A stretch of 64,000 nt of DNA from Phycicoccus sp. HDW14 (GCF_011383005.1 NZ_CP049935.1:2046001-2110000), one strand, 5' to 3'; counted from the stretch's first letter, positions 8,464-20,932 are shown. The notes: a model not told the origin generated them from the letters alone. Program-made: numbers and translations.

Positions 8464-8579
8464 ACGACATCGGCGCCCGCCGCGCCGGCTGACCCACCAC
8501 ACCGCCCAGCAGCACCGCACCTGCGGCGCCCCCGGCTCCGGCCGAGCGGGCGCCGCTCTCGTGCGCGCGGACACCCGCC

Positions 8580-10061
8580 TCAGCGCGGCCCGACCGGCCG
8601 CAGCGTCGCGACGAACTCCACCCGCGTGCCCGACGGCACGTTGTTCTCCCACCGGATCCGCCCCCGCAGGTCCTGCACGAACGACGTGACGATCCGCGTG
8701 CCCAGCCCCGCCATGCCGGGCCGGAACCCCGCGGGCAGCCCGGCGCCGTCGTCGGTCACCGTCACCGTCAGCTCGTCCCCCGCCTCGTGCGGCCGCCGGT
8801 CGACGGCGACGACCACCGAGCCGTCGCGGTCGGCCAGCCCGTGCTCGACGGCGTTCTGCACGAGCTCGGAGATGATCATCGCCAGCGCCGTCGCGTCCTC
8901 GGCCCGCACCCGCCCGAACGAGCCCTCGAACCGCGAGTCGACGTGGTGCTCCTGCGTCGCGACCTCGACGACCGCCCGCAGCCCGCGCAGCGCGATCTCG
9001 TCGAAGCTGACCGTCTCGTCGAACCCGGTGCTCAGCGTCTCGTGCACGAGGGCGATGGTCGCCACCCGGCGCACCGCCTCCTCGAGCGCGGCCTTCGCGT
9101 GCTCCTCCGGCGCTCGCCGAGACTGCAGCCGCAGCAGAGCCGCCACCGTCTGGAGGTTGTTCTTCACCCGGTGGTGGATCTCGCGGATCGTCGCGTCCTT
9201 GGTCAGCAGCTCCTGCTCGCGCCGGCGCAGCTCGGAGACGTCGCGCAGCAGGATCATCGCCCCGGTGCGCACCCCCGCGATGGTCAGCGGGATGGCGCGC
9301 ATCGTCACCGTCGCGTTGGCCGTCTCGACCTCGGTGCGCCACGACGCCCGCCCCATGACGACCACGGCCAGCGACTCGTCGACCGCCCGCCCGGCCTCGG
9401 CGACGAGGTCGGCGACCACCTTGGCGAGCGTCTCCCCCACGACGTCGCCGACGTGGCCGAGCCGGTGCACGGCCGAGACCGCGTTCGGGCTGGCGTAGCG
9501 CACCACCCCGTCGGGGTCGAGGTGGATGACCCCGTCGCCCACCCGCGGCGCCCCGCGGCGGGTGCCCGTCGGCGAGGACGGCGAGGGGAACTCGCCCGTC
9601 GCGACCATCCTCAGGATCGAGTCGGCGAGGTCGCGGTAGGTCAGCTCGAGACGGCTCGGGGTGCGCCCACCGGTGAGGTTCGTGTGCCGCGTCAGCACCG
9701 CGAGGACCCGGTCGCCGCAGACCACGGGCACGGCGTCCTCGCGGATCGACATGTCCTCGCGCACCCTCGGCACCGGCGCGGCGACCATCCGCCGCTGCTT
9801 CGCCGCGTTGTCGAGCATGGCGGCGCGCGAACGGCTCGACGAGCGTCCGACGATGTCGTCGTAGAAGACCATCGGCCCGGTGTTGGGCCGCACGTGCGCC
9901 ACCGCCCGCCAGCCGTCCGGCCCGCCGCGCACCCAGAGCACGAGGTCGGCGAAGGACAGGTCGGCGACCTGCTGCCAGTCGCCGACGAGCAGGTGCAGCC
10001 ACTCGGACTGGGCCGGCTCGAGGTCGGTCGTCGTCCGCAGCATCTCGGCCAGCGTGCTCAC
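8580..10061 (-). CDS. pdtaS: PdtaS-type sensor histidine kinase
   Basis: 493 residues: an N-terminal GAF-like region (about 1-150), a PAS domain (about 175-280), then a HisKA_2 dimerisation helix with phospho-acceptor IREIHHRVKNNLQT (His at about 292) and a HATPase domain with ELVQNAVEHG (N box), VTDDGAGL (G1) and GLGTRIV. It is soluble, with no membrane segment. In mycobacteria PdtaS phosphorylates PdtaR, an ANTAR antiterminator; no pdtaR is in this window. Its position next to whiB1 is the conserved actinobacterial arrangement. The reading frame is intact, and the ATG at 10061 gives the usual MSTLAE start. Confidence 0.92.
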   Translation of the reverse strand: MSTLAEMLRTTTDLEPAQSEWLHLLVGDWQQVADLSFADLVLWVRGGPDGWRAVAHVRPNTGPMVFYDDIVGRSSSRSRAAMLDNAAKQRRMVAAPVPRVREDMSIREDAVPVVCGDRVLAVLTRHTNLTGGRTPSRLELTYRDLADSILRMVATGEFPSPSSPTGTRRGAPRVGDGVIHLDPDGVVRYASPNAVSAVHRLGHVGDVVGETLAKVVADLVAEAGRAVDESLAVVVMGRASWRTEVETANATVTMRAIPLTIAGVRTGAMILLRDVSELRRREQELLTKDATIREIHHRVKNNLQTVAALLRLQSRRAPEEHAKAALEEAVRRVATIALVHETLSTGFDETVSFDEIALRGLRAVVEVATQEHHVDSRFEGSFGRVRAEDATALAMIISELVQNAVEHGLADRDGSVVVAVDRRPHEAGDELTVTVTDDGAGLPAGFRPGMAGLGTRIVTSFVQDLRGRIRWENNVPSGTRVEFVATLRPVGPR

Positions 10062-10087
10062 GCCGCCGAGCCTAGGTCACCGGCCGG

Positions 10088-13000
10088 TCAGCTCGACGCG
10101 CCCACCCGGATGACGGAGCGCAGCGTGCGCAGGGCCACCGAGAGGGCCGCGATGTTCGGGGCGTCGAGCCGCTTGATGCCCGCCAGCGCCGCGTGCGCCC
10201 GCTCGACCGACTCCTCGTTCGCCGCGTGCCACGCCTTGTACTGGGCCGCGGGGTCGTCGGCGGCCACGCCGGCCGCACCGCTCGTCTCGATGACCGAGCG
10301 GGTCAGCGCCTCGAGCACCGCGTAGAGGTCGTCGCGCAGGGCCCCGCGGGCCAGGGCGTCCCAGCGGTCCTCGCGCGGCAGCCGGGTGACCTTCGAGAGC
10401 ATCGTGTCGATGCCGAAGCGCTCCGAGGCCAGGTAGTACAGCGGCGCGACGTCGGTGGGCTCGCGCCCGCTGTCGGTCGCGATGTCGACGATGTCGAGCA
10501 GCGAGAACTGGTCGAGCAGCGAGGCCGCGTGCAGCGCGAGCTCCTCGGGCACACCGGCCTTCGCGAGCTCGCCGGCCCGGCGGTCGAGGCGCTTGCGCTC
10601 CTCGCCGCGCAGCAGGTCGGGCACGGTCGGGGCGAGCGCGTGCACGACCCCGGCGAACCGCTCGATCTCGGCACCGATGTCGAGCTGCGAGGGCCGGGCG
10701 GTGAGGAACCACCGCACCGCACGGTCGAGCAACCGCCGGAACTCGAGGTAGAGCGCGGTCTGGGCCGCCGTGGGCACGACGTTGTCGAGCTCCTCGACCC
10801 GGCGCACGTAGTCGGCGAGCCCGAAGACCTCGCGGCAGACCACGAACGCTCGGGTGACCTGCTCGGGCGTCGCGCCCGCCTCCTCCTGGGACCGGTAGGC
10901 GAAGGTGATGCCGCCGCGGTTGACCATCGAGTTGACGACCGCGTTCGTGACGATCTCGCGGCGCAGCGGGTGCTCCTCGAGCTCGCCCGCGTACCGCTCG
11001 CGGATCGGGGGCGGGAAGTACTCGGCGAGCGTCGTGGCGAACCACGGGTCATCGGGGATCGAGCTGGCGAGGATGTCCTCCTTGAGCGCGAGCTTCGCGT
11101 AGGCCACGAGCACGGAGAACTCGGGGCTCTTGAGGCCGAGCCCCTCGTGCGCCCGCTTCTCGAGCTCGGGGTCGGTGGGGAGGAACTCGAGCGCCCGGTC
11201 GAGCAGGCCGCGGTCCTCGAGCCAGTGCATGAACCGCTCGTGGACGGTGACCATCGCGTGCTCCTGGGCCCGCGCGTTGCCGAGCAGCACGTTCTGCTCG
11301 TAGTTGTCGCGCAGCACGTGCTCGGCGACGTCGTCGGTCATCGAGGCGAGCAGCTCGTTGCGCTCCTCGATGCTCAGCGCACCGTCGCGCACGACCTCGC
11401 CGAGGAGGATCTTGATGTTGACCTCGTGGTCGGAGGTGTCGACGCCGGCCGAGTTGTCGATGGCGTCGGTGTTGACGCGGACGCCGTGGAAGGCGGCCTC
11501 GATGCGACCCAGCTGCGAGAGACCGAGGTTGCCGCCCTCGCCGACGACCTTGACCCGCAGCTCCTTGCCGTCGACGCGGATGCCGTCGTTGGCCCGGTCG
11601 CCGATCGAGAGGTGGTCCTCGGTGGATGCCTTGACGTAGGTGCCGATGCCGCCGTTCCACAGCAGGTCGACGGGCGCGAGCAGGATCGCGTGGATCAGCT
11701 CGGCGGGCGTCATCGTCCGGACGGCCTTGTCGAGACCGAGCGCCTCACGCATCTGCTCGGTGACGGCGATGGACTTCAACGTGCGCGGGAAGACACCGCC
11801 GCCCTCGGAGACCAGCGACCGGTCGTAGTCGTCCCACGACGAGCGCGGTAGGTCGAAGAGCCGCCGGCGCTCGGCGAACGACTGTGCCGCAACGGGGTTC
11901 GGGTCGATGAAGACGTGCCGGTGGTCGAAGGCGGCCACCAGGCGGATGTGCTCGGAGAGGAGCATCCCGTTGCCGAAGACGTCGCCGCTCATGTCGCCGA
12001 CGCCGACGACCGTGAACTCCTCGGACTGGGTGTCGACGCCCATCTCGCGGAAGTGCCGCTTGACCGACTCCCACGCGCCGCGGGCCGTGATGCCCATCGC
12101 CTTGTGGTCGTAGCCGGCCGAGCCACCGGAGGCGAACGCGTCGTCGAGCCAGAAGCCGTACGACTGCGCGACGCCGTTGGCGATGTCGGAGAAGGTCGCG
12201 GTGCCCTTGTCGGCGGCGACGACGAGGTACGGGTCGTCGCCGTCGTGGCGCACGAGGTGCTCGGGCGGCACGATCGCGCCGGACACCCGGTTGTCGGTGA
12301 GGTCGAGCAGCCCGGAGATGAACATCCGGTAGGCCGCCTTGCCCTCCTCCATCCAGGCCTCGCGGTCGACGGCGGGGTCGGGCAGCTGCTTGGCGTAGAA
12401 GCCGCCCTTGGAGCCGGTGGGCACGATGACGGCGTTCTTGACCATCTGCGCCTTGACCAGGCCCAGCACCTCGGTGCGGAAGTCCTCGCGCCGGTCGCTC
12501 CAGCGCAGGCCGCCGCGGGCGACCGGGCCGAAGCGCAGGTGCACGCCCTCGACCTTCGGGCTGTAGACGAAGATCTCGAACTGCGGTCGGGGAGCGGGCA
12601 GGTCGGGCACGGCGCGCGGGTCGAGCTTGAGCGAGACGTATGCGTGGTGCTCGGCGCCGTCGCGCGCCGGCTGGTAGAAGTTCGTCCGCAGCCCGGCCCG
12701 GACCACCCCGAGGAAGGCCCGGATGATGCGGTCGTGGTCGAGGCTCGACACCTCGTCGAGGGCGTCGAGGACGCGCTGGGCGGCCTCCTCCTCGGCGGCG
12801 GTCCGGGCCTCGCGGCCGGCCGCGTCGTCGGTGAAGGCCTCGGGGTCGAAACGGGTCTCCCAGACGTCGACGAGGTCGCGCGCGATCGCCGGGTGCGCGA
12901 CGAGGGCGTCCTCGAGGTAGTCCTGGGAGTAGGTGGCCCGGGTCTGGCGCAGGTACTTGGCCACGGTGCGCAGGACGACGACCTGGCGCCACGTGAGGTG

Positions 13001-15000
13001 CGCCCCGAGGACGAGCTTGTTGAAACCGTCGGACTCGGCCCGGCCGTCCCACACGGCGGCGACGGCCCCTCGAACAGATCGCGCAGCCGCTCGTGCGGGC
13101 AGGCGTCCCAGATGGCGCTGTCGGTGACCCGCAGCCCGAAGTCGTAGACGTGCAGGTCCTCGCCGTCGGCCCGCTCGACGGCGAACGGCTGCTCGTCGAC
13201 GACCTCGACGCCCATGTGGGTGAAGATCGGCAGGATGTCGGTGAGCGACAACGAGTCGACTCGGAAGAGCTTGAAGCGGCGGATGTCGTCGGGGGCGTCG
13301 AGCGGCCGGTAGAGGGCGACGCTCGTGCCCTGGTCGGGTCCGAGGCGGTCGAGGTGGCTGATGTCGGCGACGCCCTGGACGACGCCGAACGACTCCTCGT
13401 ACGCGGTGGGGAACGCGCGGCCGAAGCGGTCCATCAGCCGGTCGCCGGTCTCCTCGCCGTGGGCGGCGTCGAGGGCGTCGCCGAGGCGGTCCGACCACGT
13501 GCGGCTGGTCTCGACGAGGCGCTGCTCGAGGGCGTCGCGCTCGGAGCGGTCGAGGGTGCGGACGTGCTCGCCCTTGGCCACGCGCACGACGAACTGCAGT
13601 CGGGCGAGGGCGGACTCGCTGACCCGGGCCGCGAACTCGACCTCCTCGCCGCCGAAGGCCTCCTTGAGGATGTCGGCCATCCGGGTGCGCACCGCGGTGT
13701 TGTAGCGGTCGCGCGGGAGGAAGACGAGGCACGAGGCGTAGCGGCCGAAGTCGTCCTCGCGGATGAAGAGCTTGGTGCGCCGCCGCTCCTGGAGCTGGGT
13801 GATGGCCAGCGCGGTCTCGTAGAGCTGGTCGACGCCGGCCTGGAAGAGCTCGTCGCGCGGGTAGGCCTCGAGCACGCCGAGGAGGTCCTTGCCGGTGTGG
13901 CTGTCGGGGGCGAGCCCCGAACGCTCGAGGACGGCCTCGACCTTCTCGGCCACGAGGGGCACGCGGGTGACCGACTCGGTGTAGGCCGTCGAGGCGTAGA
14001 GCCCGAGGAAGCGCCGCTCCCCCACGACCGTGCCGGAGGCGTCGTAGGCCTTGACCCCGACGTAGTCGAGGTGGGCCACCCGGTGCACGGTGGACTTCGA
14101 GTTGGCCTTCGTGAGGACGAGCAGGTCGTCGGCGTGGGCGATGGCCGAGGCCTCGTCGGTGAGCACCTCCGGCTCGGCGCCCAGCGGCGGGTCGGCCCGC
14201 AGCAGGCCCAGGCCCGTGCCGGTGACCGGCGAGATGACCTCGCCCTCGGGCGTCCGGTCGAGCGTGTACTCGCGGTAGCCGAGGAAGGTGAAGTGGTTGT
14301 CGGCCATCCACCGCAGGAAGCGCGTGGTCAGCGCGACCTCCTCGGGCTGGGCCTGCGGGGGCGCGTTGCCCTCGAGCTCGGCGGCCAGCACGAGGCAGCG
14401 GCTGCGCATCTTCGGCCAGTCCTCGACCGACTGCCGCACGTCCTCGAGCACGGCGCGGATGGTGCGCTCGAGGGCGGCGCGCTGCTCCTCGTCGCCCTCG
14501 CGGTCGATGGACAGGAGCATCCACGACTCGGCGAGCTCGCCGACGGCACCGCTGCGGAAGGACTTCGTGATGTCCCGGTTCTCGACCGACTGCAGCTCGC
14601 CCACGGCGTCGCGGACGACGACGAGCTGCGGGTGGATGATCAGGTGGATGTCGATGCCGGCCTGGACCAGCGCTCCGGTGACGGAGTCGACGAGGAAGGG
14701 CATGTCGTCGGTGACGACCTGGATGATCGTGCGCGGGTTGGACCACCCGTCGGACTCGGTCGAGGGGTTGTAGACCCGGACGTTGGCGGTGCCCGGAGGG
14801 CGGGTGCGGGCCAGCACGAGGTGGCTGTGGGCGACGCCGGCGAAGGTCTCGGGGTCGCGCGAGGTCAGCTCGTCGAGCGGGGTGTAGCGGTAGTACCGCT
14901 CGACGAACTCCCGTCCCCACCCGTCCGGCGCGAGGTCCTCGTACGCTGCCGCGATCGGGGCGAGGATCTGCTCGCGGGAGGTGGCCGGGGCGGTCGACAT
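10088..15000 (-). CDS. gdh: NAD-dependent glutamate dehydrogenase, large (~180 kDa) type (reading frame broken)
   Basis: About 1637 residues after repair, matching the usual ~1600 of the bacterial NAD-GDH family. It converts glutamate to 2-oxoglutarate and ammonium for catabolism. An N-terminal regulatory half (ACT-like and linker regions) precedes the catalytic domain, recognised by GGLRWSDRREDFRTEV, PTGSKGGFYAKQLP and GDMSGDVFGNGML...HRHVFIDPNP. The helical C-terminal domain follows. The ATG at 15000 has GAAGGAG 11 bases upstream. The frame changes at the CCCC run 13067-13070 (EGP to EGAVAAVWDGRAESDGF). One missing base restores it, so it is very probably a sequencing error. The start is preceded by a strong hairpin ending the upstream operon, so gdh is likely transcribed on its own. 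Confidence 0.92.
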
Positions 15001-15128
15001 GTGCGGTCGCACTCCTTCGTCGGGGGTCGCCGCGGTGGCGGCGGGCCACGCCCTCGTGGCCTCGCCCGAGCCTATCCACCCGGACCCGTCTGGGGGCCGA
15101 CGGGGACCCGGCCGGGTGTCTCGCCCAC

Positions 15129-15162
15129 GGGACGGTCCGCCCGGTTCCGGGCGGACCGTCCC
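15129..15162 (-). terminator. Strong intrinsic terminator between the decarboxylase and gdh
   Basis: Perfect 16-bp inverted repeat GGGACGGTCCGCCCGG (15129-15144) and CCGGGCGGACCGTCCC (15147-15162) with a two-base loop. It begins 29 bases after the decarboxylase stop on the minus strand and lies upstream of gdh, so it should end the decarboxylase/M20 transcript. Confidence 0.78.
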
Positions 15163-15190
15163 CTCAGCCCGCGGACGTCAGCCCGTGACG

Positions 15191-16611
15191 TCAGCCCGCG
15201 ACGACGTCGAGGGTGGCCAGCGTGGGGTCGGCGGCGTAGGCGATGCGGCTGCCGGCGGCGCGGGCCGCCTCGAGGGCGTCGAACGCGACCCGGGTGACGA
15301 CCTCGCCGGGGGCCAGCACCGGGATGCCGGGCGGGTAGGGCGCGACGAGCTCGGCACTGACCCGCCCGACGGCGTCGGCCGCGGCCACCCGCTCGCGGTC
15401 GGCGAAGAACGCGTCGCGCGGGGAGAGCGCCGCCACCGGGTCGACGGCCCACACCCCGGAGGTCAGGACCGGACGGGGGACCCCCGGTGCCGGGCCAGCG
15501 ACGCCTCGAGGGCCGCGGCGAGGGCGTCGAGCCCCTCGGCGTTGTCGGCCATCGTCACCATCGCGACGAGGGTGTCGCGGTCGGCCATCTCGACGGGCAT
15601 CCCCGCGGCGACGAGGTCGGCCTCGACGCGGCTGCCGTCCGCGCCGGTGCCGGGCAGCACGAGCACGAGGCGGGTGGGGTCGACGCCCGGGCCGTCGAGG
15701 ACGAGCAACCCCTCGGTGCGGGACAGCCGCGCCCGCACCGCGGCCACCGCGGCGGCGACATCGCCGAGCAGGGCCGCGCCGTCGCGCTCGAGGAGGGCCC
15801 GGGCGGCGTCGGTGCTCGCGAGGATCGCGCCCGCCGGGCTGGTCGTGGCCGTCGCCTCGACCGCGGCGTCGAGGCGGGCGGGGTCGATGCGCCCCGAGCG
15901 GGCGAGCACGAGGGCGGCCTGCGACACCGCCGGCAGGCCCTTGTGCGCACTCGTCACGAGGGCGTCGGCGCCCGCGGCGAGCGCGTGCGGCGGCAGGTCG
16001 GGGTGCCAGCCGAGGTGGGCGCCCCACGCGGCGTCGACGACCAGGGGGACGTCGTGGGCGTGGGCCACGTCGGCCAGGCCGGCGACGTCGCCGACGGTGC
16101 CGACGTAGGACGGGTCGCCGACGAGGACGGCGACGGCGTCCGGGGCGCCGGCCAGCGCGGCGGCGACGTCGTCCGGATGGACACCGGTCGGCAGGCCGTG
16201 CGCGGGGTCGACCCGGGGCCGGACCCACACGGGCTCGAGGCCGGCGAGGACGAGCCCGAGCAGCATCGAGCGGTGCAGGGTTCGCGAGACGACGACCCGC
16301 TGGCCGGGCCGCCCGACGGCCAGCGCGAGGGCCTGGTTGCCGTGCGTGGAGCCGCCGACCGAGAACCGGCAGAGGTCGACGCCCCAGGCACGGGCCGCGC
16401 GGGCCTCGGCGTCGGCGAGCACGCCGCGCGAGAGCTGCATGGTGTCGAGGCCGGCGTAGAGCGGGACGTCGCCGGCGACGACGTCGCCGACCAGGTCGAG
16501 CCGCCGCTTGTGGCCGGGGATGGTGAACGGGGTCGGGTCCTGCTCCTGGAAGCGCAGCCAGGCATCGAGCAGCGGTGCGTCGGAACGCAACCCGCGCGGG
16601 TCAGTCGGCAC
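15191..16611 (-). CDS. Orn/Lys/Arg decarboxylase family PLP enzyme (reading frame broken)
   Basis: About 473 residues after repair. It is an aspartate-aminotransferase-fold PLP enzyme: IPGHKRR near the start, SVGGSTHGN (cofactor phosphate pocket), VDAAWGAH (Asp to the pyridine nitrogen) and TSAHKGLPA with the Schiff-base lysine. The C-terminal domain PYPPGIPVLAPGE is typical of the short (non-wing) decarboxylases such as Bacillus SpeA/YaaO. Substrate (Arg, Lys or Orn) cannot be read from sequence. The frame break lies in the G5/C5 runs 15475-15485, and one added base gives a continuous protein. The GTG start overlaps the end of the M20 peptidase gene by 11 bases, so the two are co-transcribed. 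A perfect hairpin follows. Confidence 0.82.
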
Positions 16612-17773
16612 GGTGCGCCACCCAGCCCTCGACGGCCCCGACGACGGCCTCGGTGAAGGCCAGGAGCTGGGCGAGGTCGAGCCACTCGTCCGCAGCGTGC
16701 AGCCCGCCGCCGCCCGGCCCGCAGACCACCGTCGGCACGCCGGCCGCCTGCCACAGCGGCGCCTCCATCCAGTACGGGGCGTCGAGGGGGTCCGGCGGGG
16801 AGGCGTCGCCGAGGGCCGCGTCGAGGGCGTCGGCCAGCGCGGTGGCGGCGCCGGTGCCGTCGAGCCGCCACGGCTCGCGGGCGACCACCAGCCGGGCCCG
16901 GGCGTCGACGGTGGGGTCGGCCTCCCGCATCCGGGCCAGGAGCGCCTCGACCTCGGCGAGCGCGGCGCCGGAGTCCTCGCCCGGCACGGTGCGCCGCTCG
17001 ACGACGGCGTGCGCGTGCTGCGCCAGGACGAACGGCGACTCCCCCGCCCGGGCGACGGTGACCATCAGCGACCCGCCGGACGTCGCGAGCTCGTCGCCGC
17101 GCGCCTCGACCGCGGCGAGCAGCCGCCCGAGGTGGGCGACCGCGTTGACGCCCTCGGCGGGCTGCGACGAGTGCGCGGCCCGCCCGGCCAGGTCGACCTC
17201 GACCACTGCGTACCCGCGCAGCGAGGTGGTGCGGGACAGGCCGGTCGGCTCGGCGAGGAGCGCGACGTCCGGGTGGATGCCGAGGGCCGGCAGGGCGGCG
17301 AGCACCGTCTCGGTGCCGAGGCTCGCGTCCTCCTCGTCGGCGACGAGGGCGAGCACCACCCGCCCCGGGGTCCCGCGCCGGACCAGCTCCTCCGCGGCCA
17401 CGACGAGTCCGGCGACCCCGCCCTTCATGTCGGCGGCGCCGCGCCCGGTCATCCGGTCGCCGTCGGTGTGCGGGGTGAACGGGTCGTCCATCCCGGCGAC
17501 GCCGACGGTGTCGACGTGGCCGGTGAGGACGACCGTGGGGCCGGGGACGCCCTCCGGGCCGACGGACACGAGGCTCGGGCGGTCGAGGTGACCGGGCGGG
17601 GTGTGCACGGAGGTCTCGAACCCGGAGGCCACGAGCCGCGCGCGCAGGTGCTCGACGACCGCCGCCTCCCCGGCCGCGCCGGGAACAAGCCCGGGGTTCA
17701 CCGAGTCGACGGCGACGAGGGCGGCCGCGAGGCGGACGGCCTCCGCGGCGAGGTCGGGTGCTCCGTCGGTCAC
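16601..17773 (-). CDS. M20 family metallopeptidase (ArgE/DapE-like deacylase)
   Basis: 390 residues with the M20 zinc ligands: TGHVDTV (His, Asp), GRGAADMKGG (bridging Asp), VADEED (catalytic Glu-Glu pair) and a C-terminal GGGLHAADEW (His). The dimerisation domain includes GRAAHSSQP. Members remove acyl groups from amino acids (acetylornithine, succinyl-diaminopimelate) or act as carboxypeptidases; the exact substrate is not evident. It is the first gene of a two-gene unit with the overlapping PLP decarboxylase, which hints at a role in basic amino-acid or polyamine metabolism (inference). It is divergent from the small helical proteins, with a gap of only 68 bases. Confidence 0.85.
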   Translation of the reverse strand: MTDGAPDLAAEAVRLAAALVAVDSVNPGLVPGAAGEAAVVEHLRARLVASGFETSVHTPPGHLDRPSLVSVGPEGVPGPTVVLTGHVDTVGVAGMDDPFTPHTDGDRMTGRGAADMKGGVAGLVVAAEELVRRGTPGRVVLALVADEEDASLGTETVLAALPALGIHPDVALLAEPTGLSRTTSLRGYAVVEVDLAGRAAHSSQPAEGVNAVAHLGRLLAAVEARGDELATSGGSLMVTVARAGESPFVLAQHAHAVVERRTVPGEDSGAALAEVEALLARMREADPTVDARARLVVAREPWRLDGTGAATALADALDAALGDASPPDPLDAPYWMEAPLWQAAGVPTVVCGPGGGGLHAADEWLDLAQLLAFTEAVVGAVEGWVAHRAD

Positions 17774-17841
17774 GGCGCCGACGCTAGCGGGCCTGTGGGC
17801 AACCCGGCAGGGCGACGCGGCATCCGGGCTACGGTGGCCGG

Positions 17842-18144
17842 GTGCCCACCGGCCCCGACCCGCTCCGCGCCCGCGCCGCCGCGAGCCGGCTCGATGCGCT
17901 GCGCGACACGCTCGCCGAGGCCGAGGACGACGTCCTCGCCAGCCTCGTCGTCACCGGCGAGCCCCGGCCCCAGCGGGTGCTCGACGACTGGCTCGACCAG
18001 GTCGCCGACACCCTGCGGGCCCTCGGCGAGGCCGCCGACGAGGTCGCCGTCACCCTCGCCCCGCACGCCGCCCCCGGGCCCGTGCCTCCCGGTGCCGCGA
18101 CACCCCTCACCCGCCCGTCCGCACCGCACGGGGTCGAGCGGTGA
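17842..18144 (+). CDS. Small helical protein, first of a WXG-like pair
   Basis: 100 residues, predicted mostly helical from heptad-like spacing: RAAASRLDALRDTLAEAEDDVL, a short turn with GEPRPQ, then a second long helix VLDDWLDQVADTLRALGEAADEV and a disordered Pro-rich tail. The size and helix-turn-helix shape with a central Trp resemble ESX/WXG100-type proteins, but no canonical WXG is present. GTG 17842 starts the gene. Its stop overlaps the GTG of the next gene (GTGA), so the two are translated together and may heterodimerise (inference). Confidence 0.6.
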   Translation: MPTGPDPLRARAAASRLDALRDTLAEAEDDVLASLVVTGEPRPQRVLDDWLDQVADTLRALGEAADEVAVTLAPHAAPGPVPPGAATPLTRPSAPHGVER

Positions 18145-18662
18145 GCACCGTCCCTGGCGACCCCGGCTCGCTGTCGGCGTGCGCAGCCACCACTGCGTCG
18201 GTCGGGCGGCGGCTCGGTGTCCTCGCCGAGGCGCTCGGCCCCGAGGTCGAGGCGCTCGGCGAGGGCTGGCCGGGCCGCGCGTCGGTCACCACCCGACGAC
18301 GGGGTGCGGCGCTCGCCGGTGCCGGCACCTCCACCGCCGACGAGCTGACCCGGGTCGCGGGCGTCCTCCAGGACCAGGCCAGCGACCTCGCCGACCTCCT
18401 CGCCCGGGCCCGGACCGTCGAGGAACGCGCGACTGCGGGCGGGCTCGAGATGCGCGACGAGCGGGTCGTCCCCGCCTACGGGGTGCGGGGCGAGGCCGAC
18501 GCCGCCGCCCAGCGGGCCCAGGACGAGCTGGCCGCCCGGCTGCAGGCCGAGCTCGACCTCGTCCTGGCCCAGCACCGGCGCCGCCGCGACTTCGTCCTCG
18601 GGGTGCTTCGCGAGTCGACCGAGCGGCTGGCCGCGCTCTCCCACGGCCTGCGCCACGGGTGA
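18141..18662 (+). CDS. WXG100-superfamily-like helical protein, second of the pair
   Basis: 173 residues. Helix 1 (about 10-38), then EGWPGRA with Trp43-Pro-Gly45 at the expected turn of a WXG100 protein, then a second helix (ADELTRVAGVLQDQASDLADLL). A C-terminal coiled-coil extension (ADAAAQRAQDELAARLQAELDLVLAQHRRRR) follows. WXG proteins are substrates or structural parts of type VII secretion, and an EssC-like motor gene lies 10 kb away. The family call rests on the motif and helix layout only. The gene is overlapped by the preceding partner. No signal peptide is visible, as expected of such substrates. Confidence 0.58.
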   Translation: MSTVPGDPGSLSACAATTASVGRRLGVLAEALGPEVEALGEGWPGRASVTTRRRGAALAGAGTSTADELTRVAGVLQDQASDLADLLARARTVEERATAGGLEMRDERVVPAYGVRGEADAAAQRAQDELAARLQAELDLVLAQHRRRRDFVLGVLRESTERLAALSHGLRHG

Positions 18663-18705
18663 GAGGATCGCCCGGACCCCCACCCGTGCGGAGAGGACCA
18701 CCCGA

Positions 18706-19200
18706 GTGCGACTGACGAGGCGAGAGCAGCTGCCGGCCACCCCCGAGGAGGTCTACGCGGTGCTCACCGACCCGGCCTTCCAGGAGGCCAAGTGCGAAGC
18801 GACGACCGACGGCGGCGCGTACGAGGCGCGGGTCACGGCGACGGCCACCGGGCACCGCGTGCACACCTCGCGCGAGCTGCCCGCCGACGGCCTCCCCGAC
18901 GTCGCCCGCTCGTTCGTCGGGTCGACCCTCACGGTCGTCGAGGACTACGAGTGGGGCGCAGCGGCCGCGGACGGCAGCCGGGCGGCGGTCGTCGACCTGC
19001 ACGTCAAGGGCGCCCCGCTGACCCTCAAGGGCGTGCTGCGCCTCGAGGCCGTCGGCGCGGGGTCGGCCGAGGTCCTCGACGCCGAGCTCAAGGCCAACAT
19101 CCCCTTCGTCGGCGGCAAGATCGAGAAGGCCGCCGCCGAGCCCATCAACGCCGCGGTCGGCATCGAGGTCGAGCTGCTGCGCGAGCGCCTCGGGGGCTGA
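18706..19200 (+). CDS. DUF2505 (SRPBCC-fold) protein
   Basis: 164 residues beginning with LTRREQLPATPEEVYAVLTDPAFQEAKC, the DUF2505 signature of actinobacteria. The alternating strand pattern ends with a long amphipathic helix (KIEKAAAEPINAAVGIEVELLRE), as in the START/SRPBCC helix-grip fold that holds hydrophobic ligands. The family has no established reaction. GGAGAGGACCACCCGA upstream of the GTG provides a plausible ribosome site. It ends six bases before the convergent pruA stop. Confidence 0.82.
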   Translation: MRLTRREQLPATPEEVYAVLTDPAFQEAKCEATTDGGAYEARVTATATGHRVHTSRELPADGLPDVARSFVGSTLTVVEDYEWGAAAADGSRAAVVDLHVKGAPLTLKGVLRLEAVGAGSAEVLDAELKANIPFVGGKIEKAAAEPINAAVGIEVELLRERLGG

Positions 19201-19206
19201 CGGGCC

Positions 19207-19213
<7 letters not shown>
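19194..19213. terminator. Inverted repeat containing both convergent stop codons
   Basis: GGGCTGA (19194-19200) and TCAGCCC (19207-19213) form a 7-bp palindrome with a 6-base loop. The TGA of the DUF2505 gene and the TGA of pruA are the inner bases of the two arms. It could be a weak bidirectional terminator, though the stem is short. Confidence 0.33.
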
Positions 19214-20835
<1,622 letters not shown>

Positions 20836-20932
20836 GGGGTGGGGCACCTCGCTCGGGTCACGACGACGGATGACCACCCACTCTCGCGTCCGGTGCTCCC
20901 CCGACGCAACTCGCGCAGGTCGGCGCCCGGGC

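Noticed and set aside
8432-8492. 12-base direct repeat at the end of and after whiB1
   Set aside because: CGCGCCGGCTGA twice in very G+C-rich sequence may be chance; no element or gene explains it.
13067-13070. gdh, ahcY, lpqB and others as true pseudogenes
   Set aside because: Motifs continue intact after each break, lengths fit families once one base is added, and breaks always fall in G/C runs, so sequencing error is more likely than decay.
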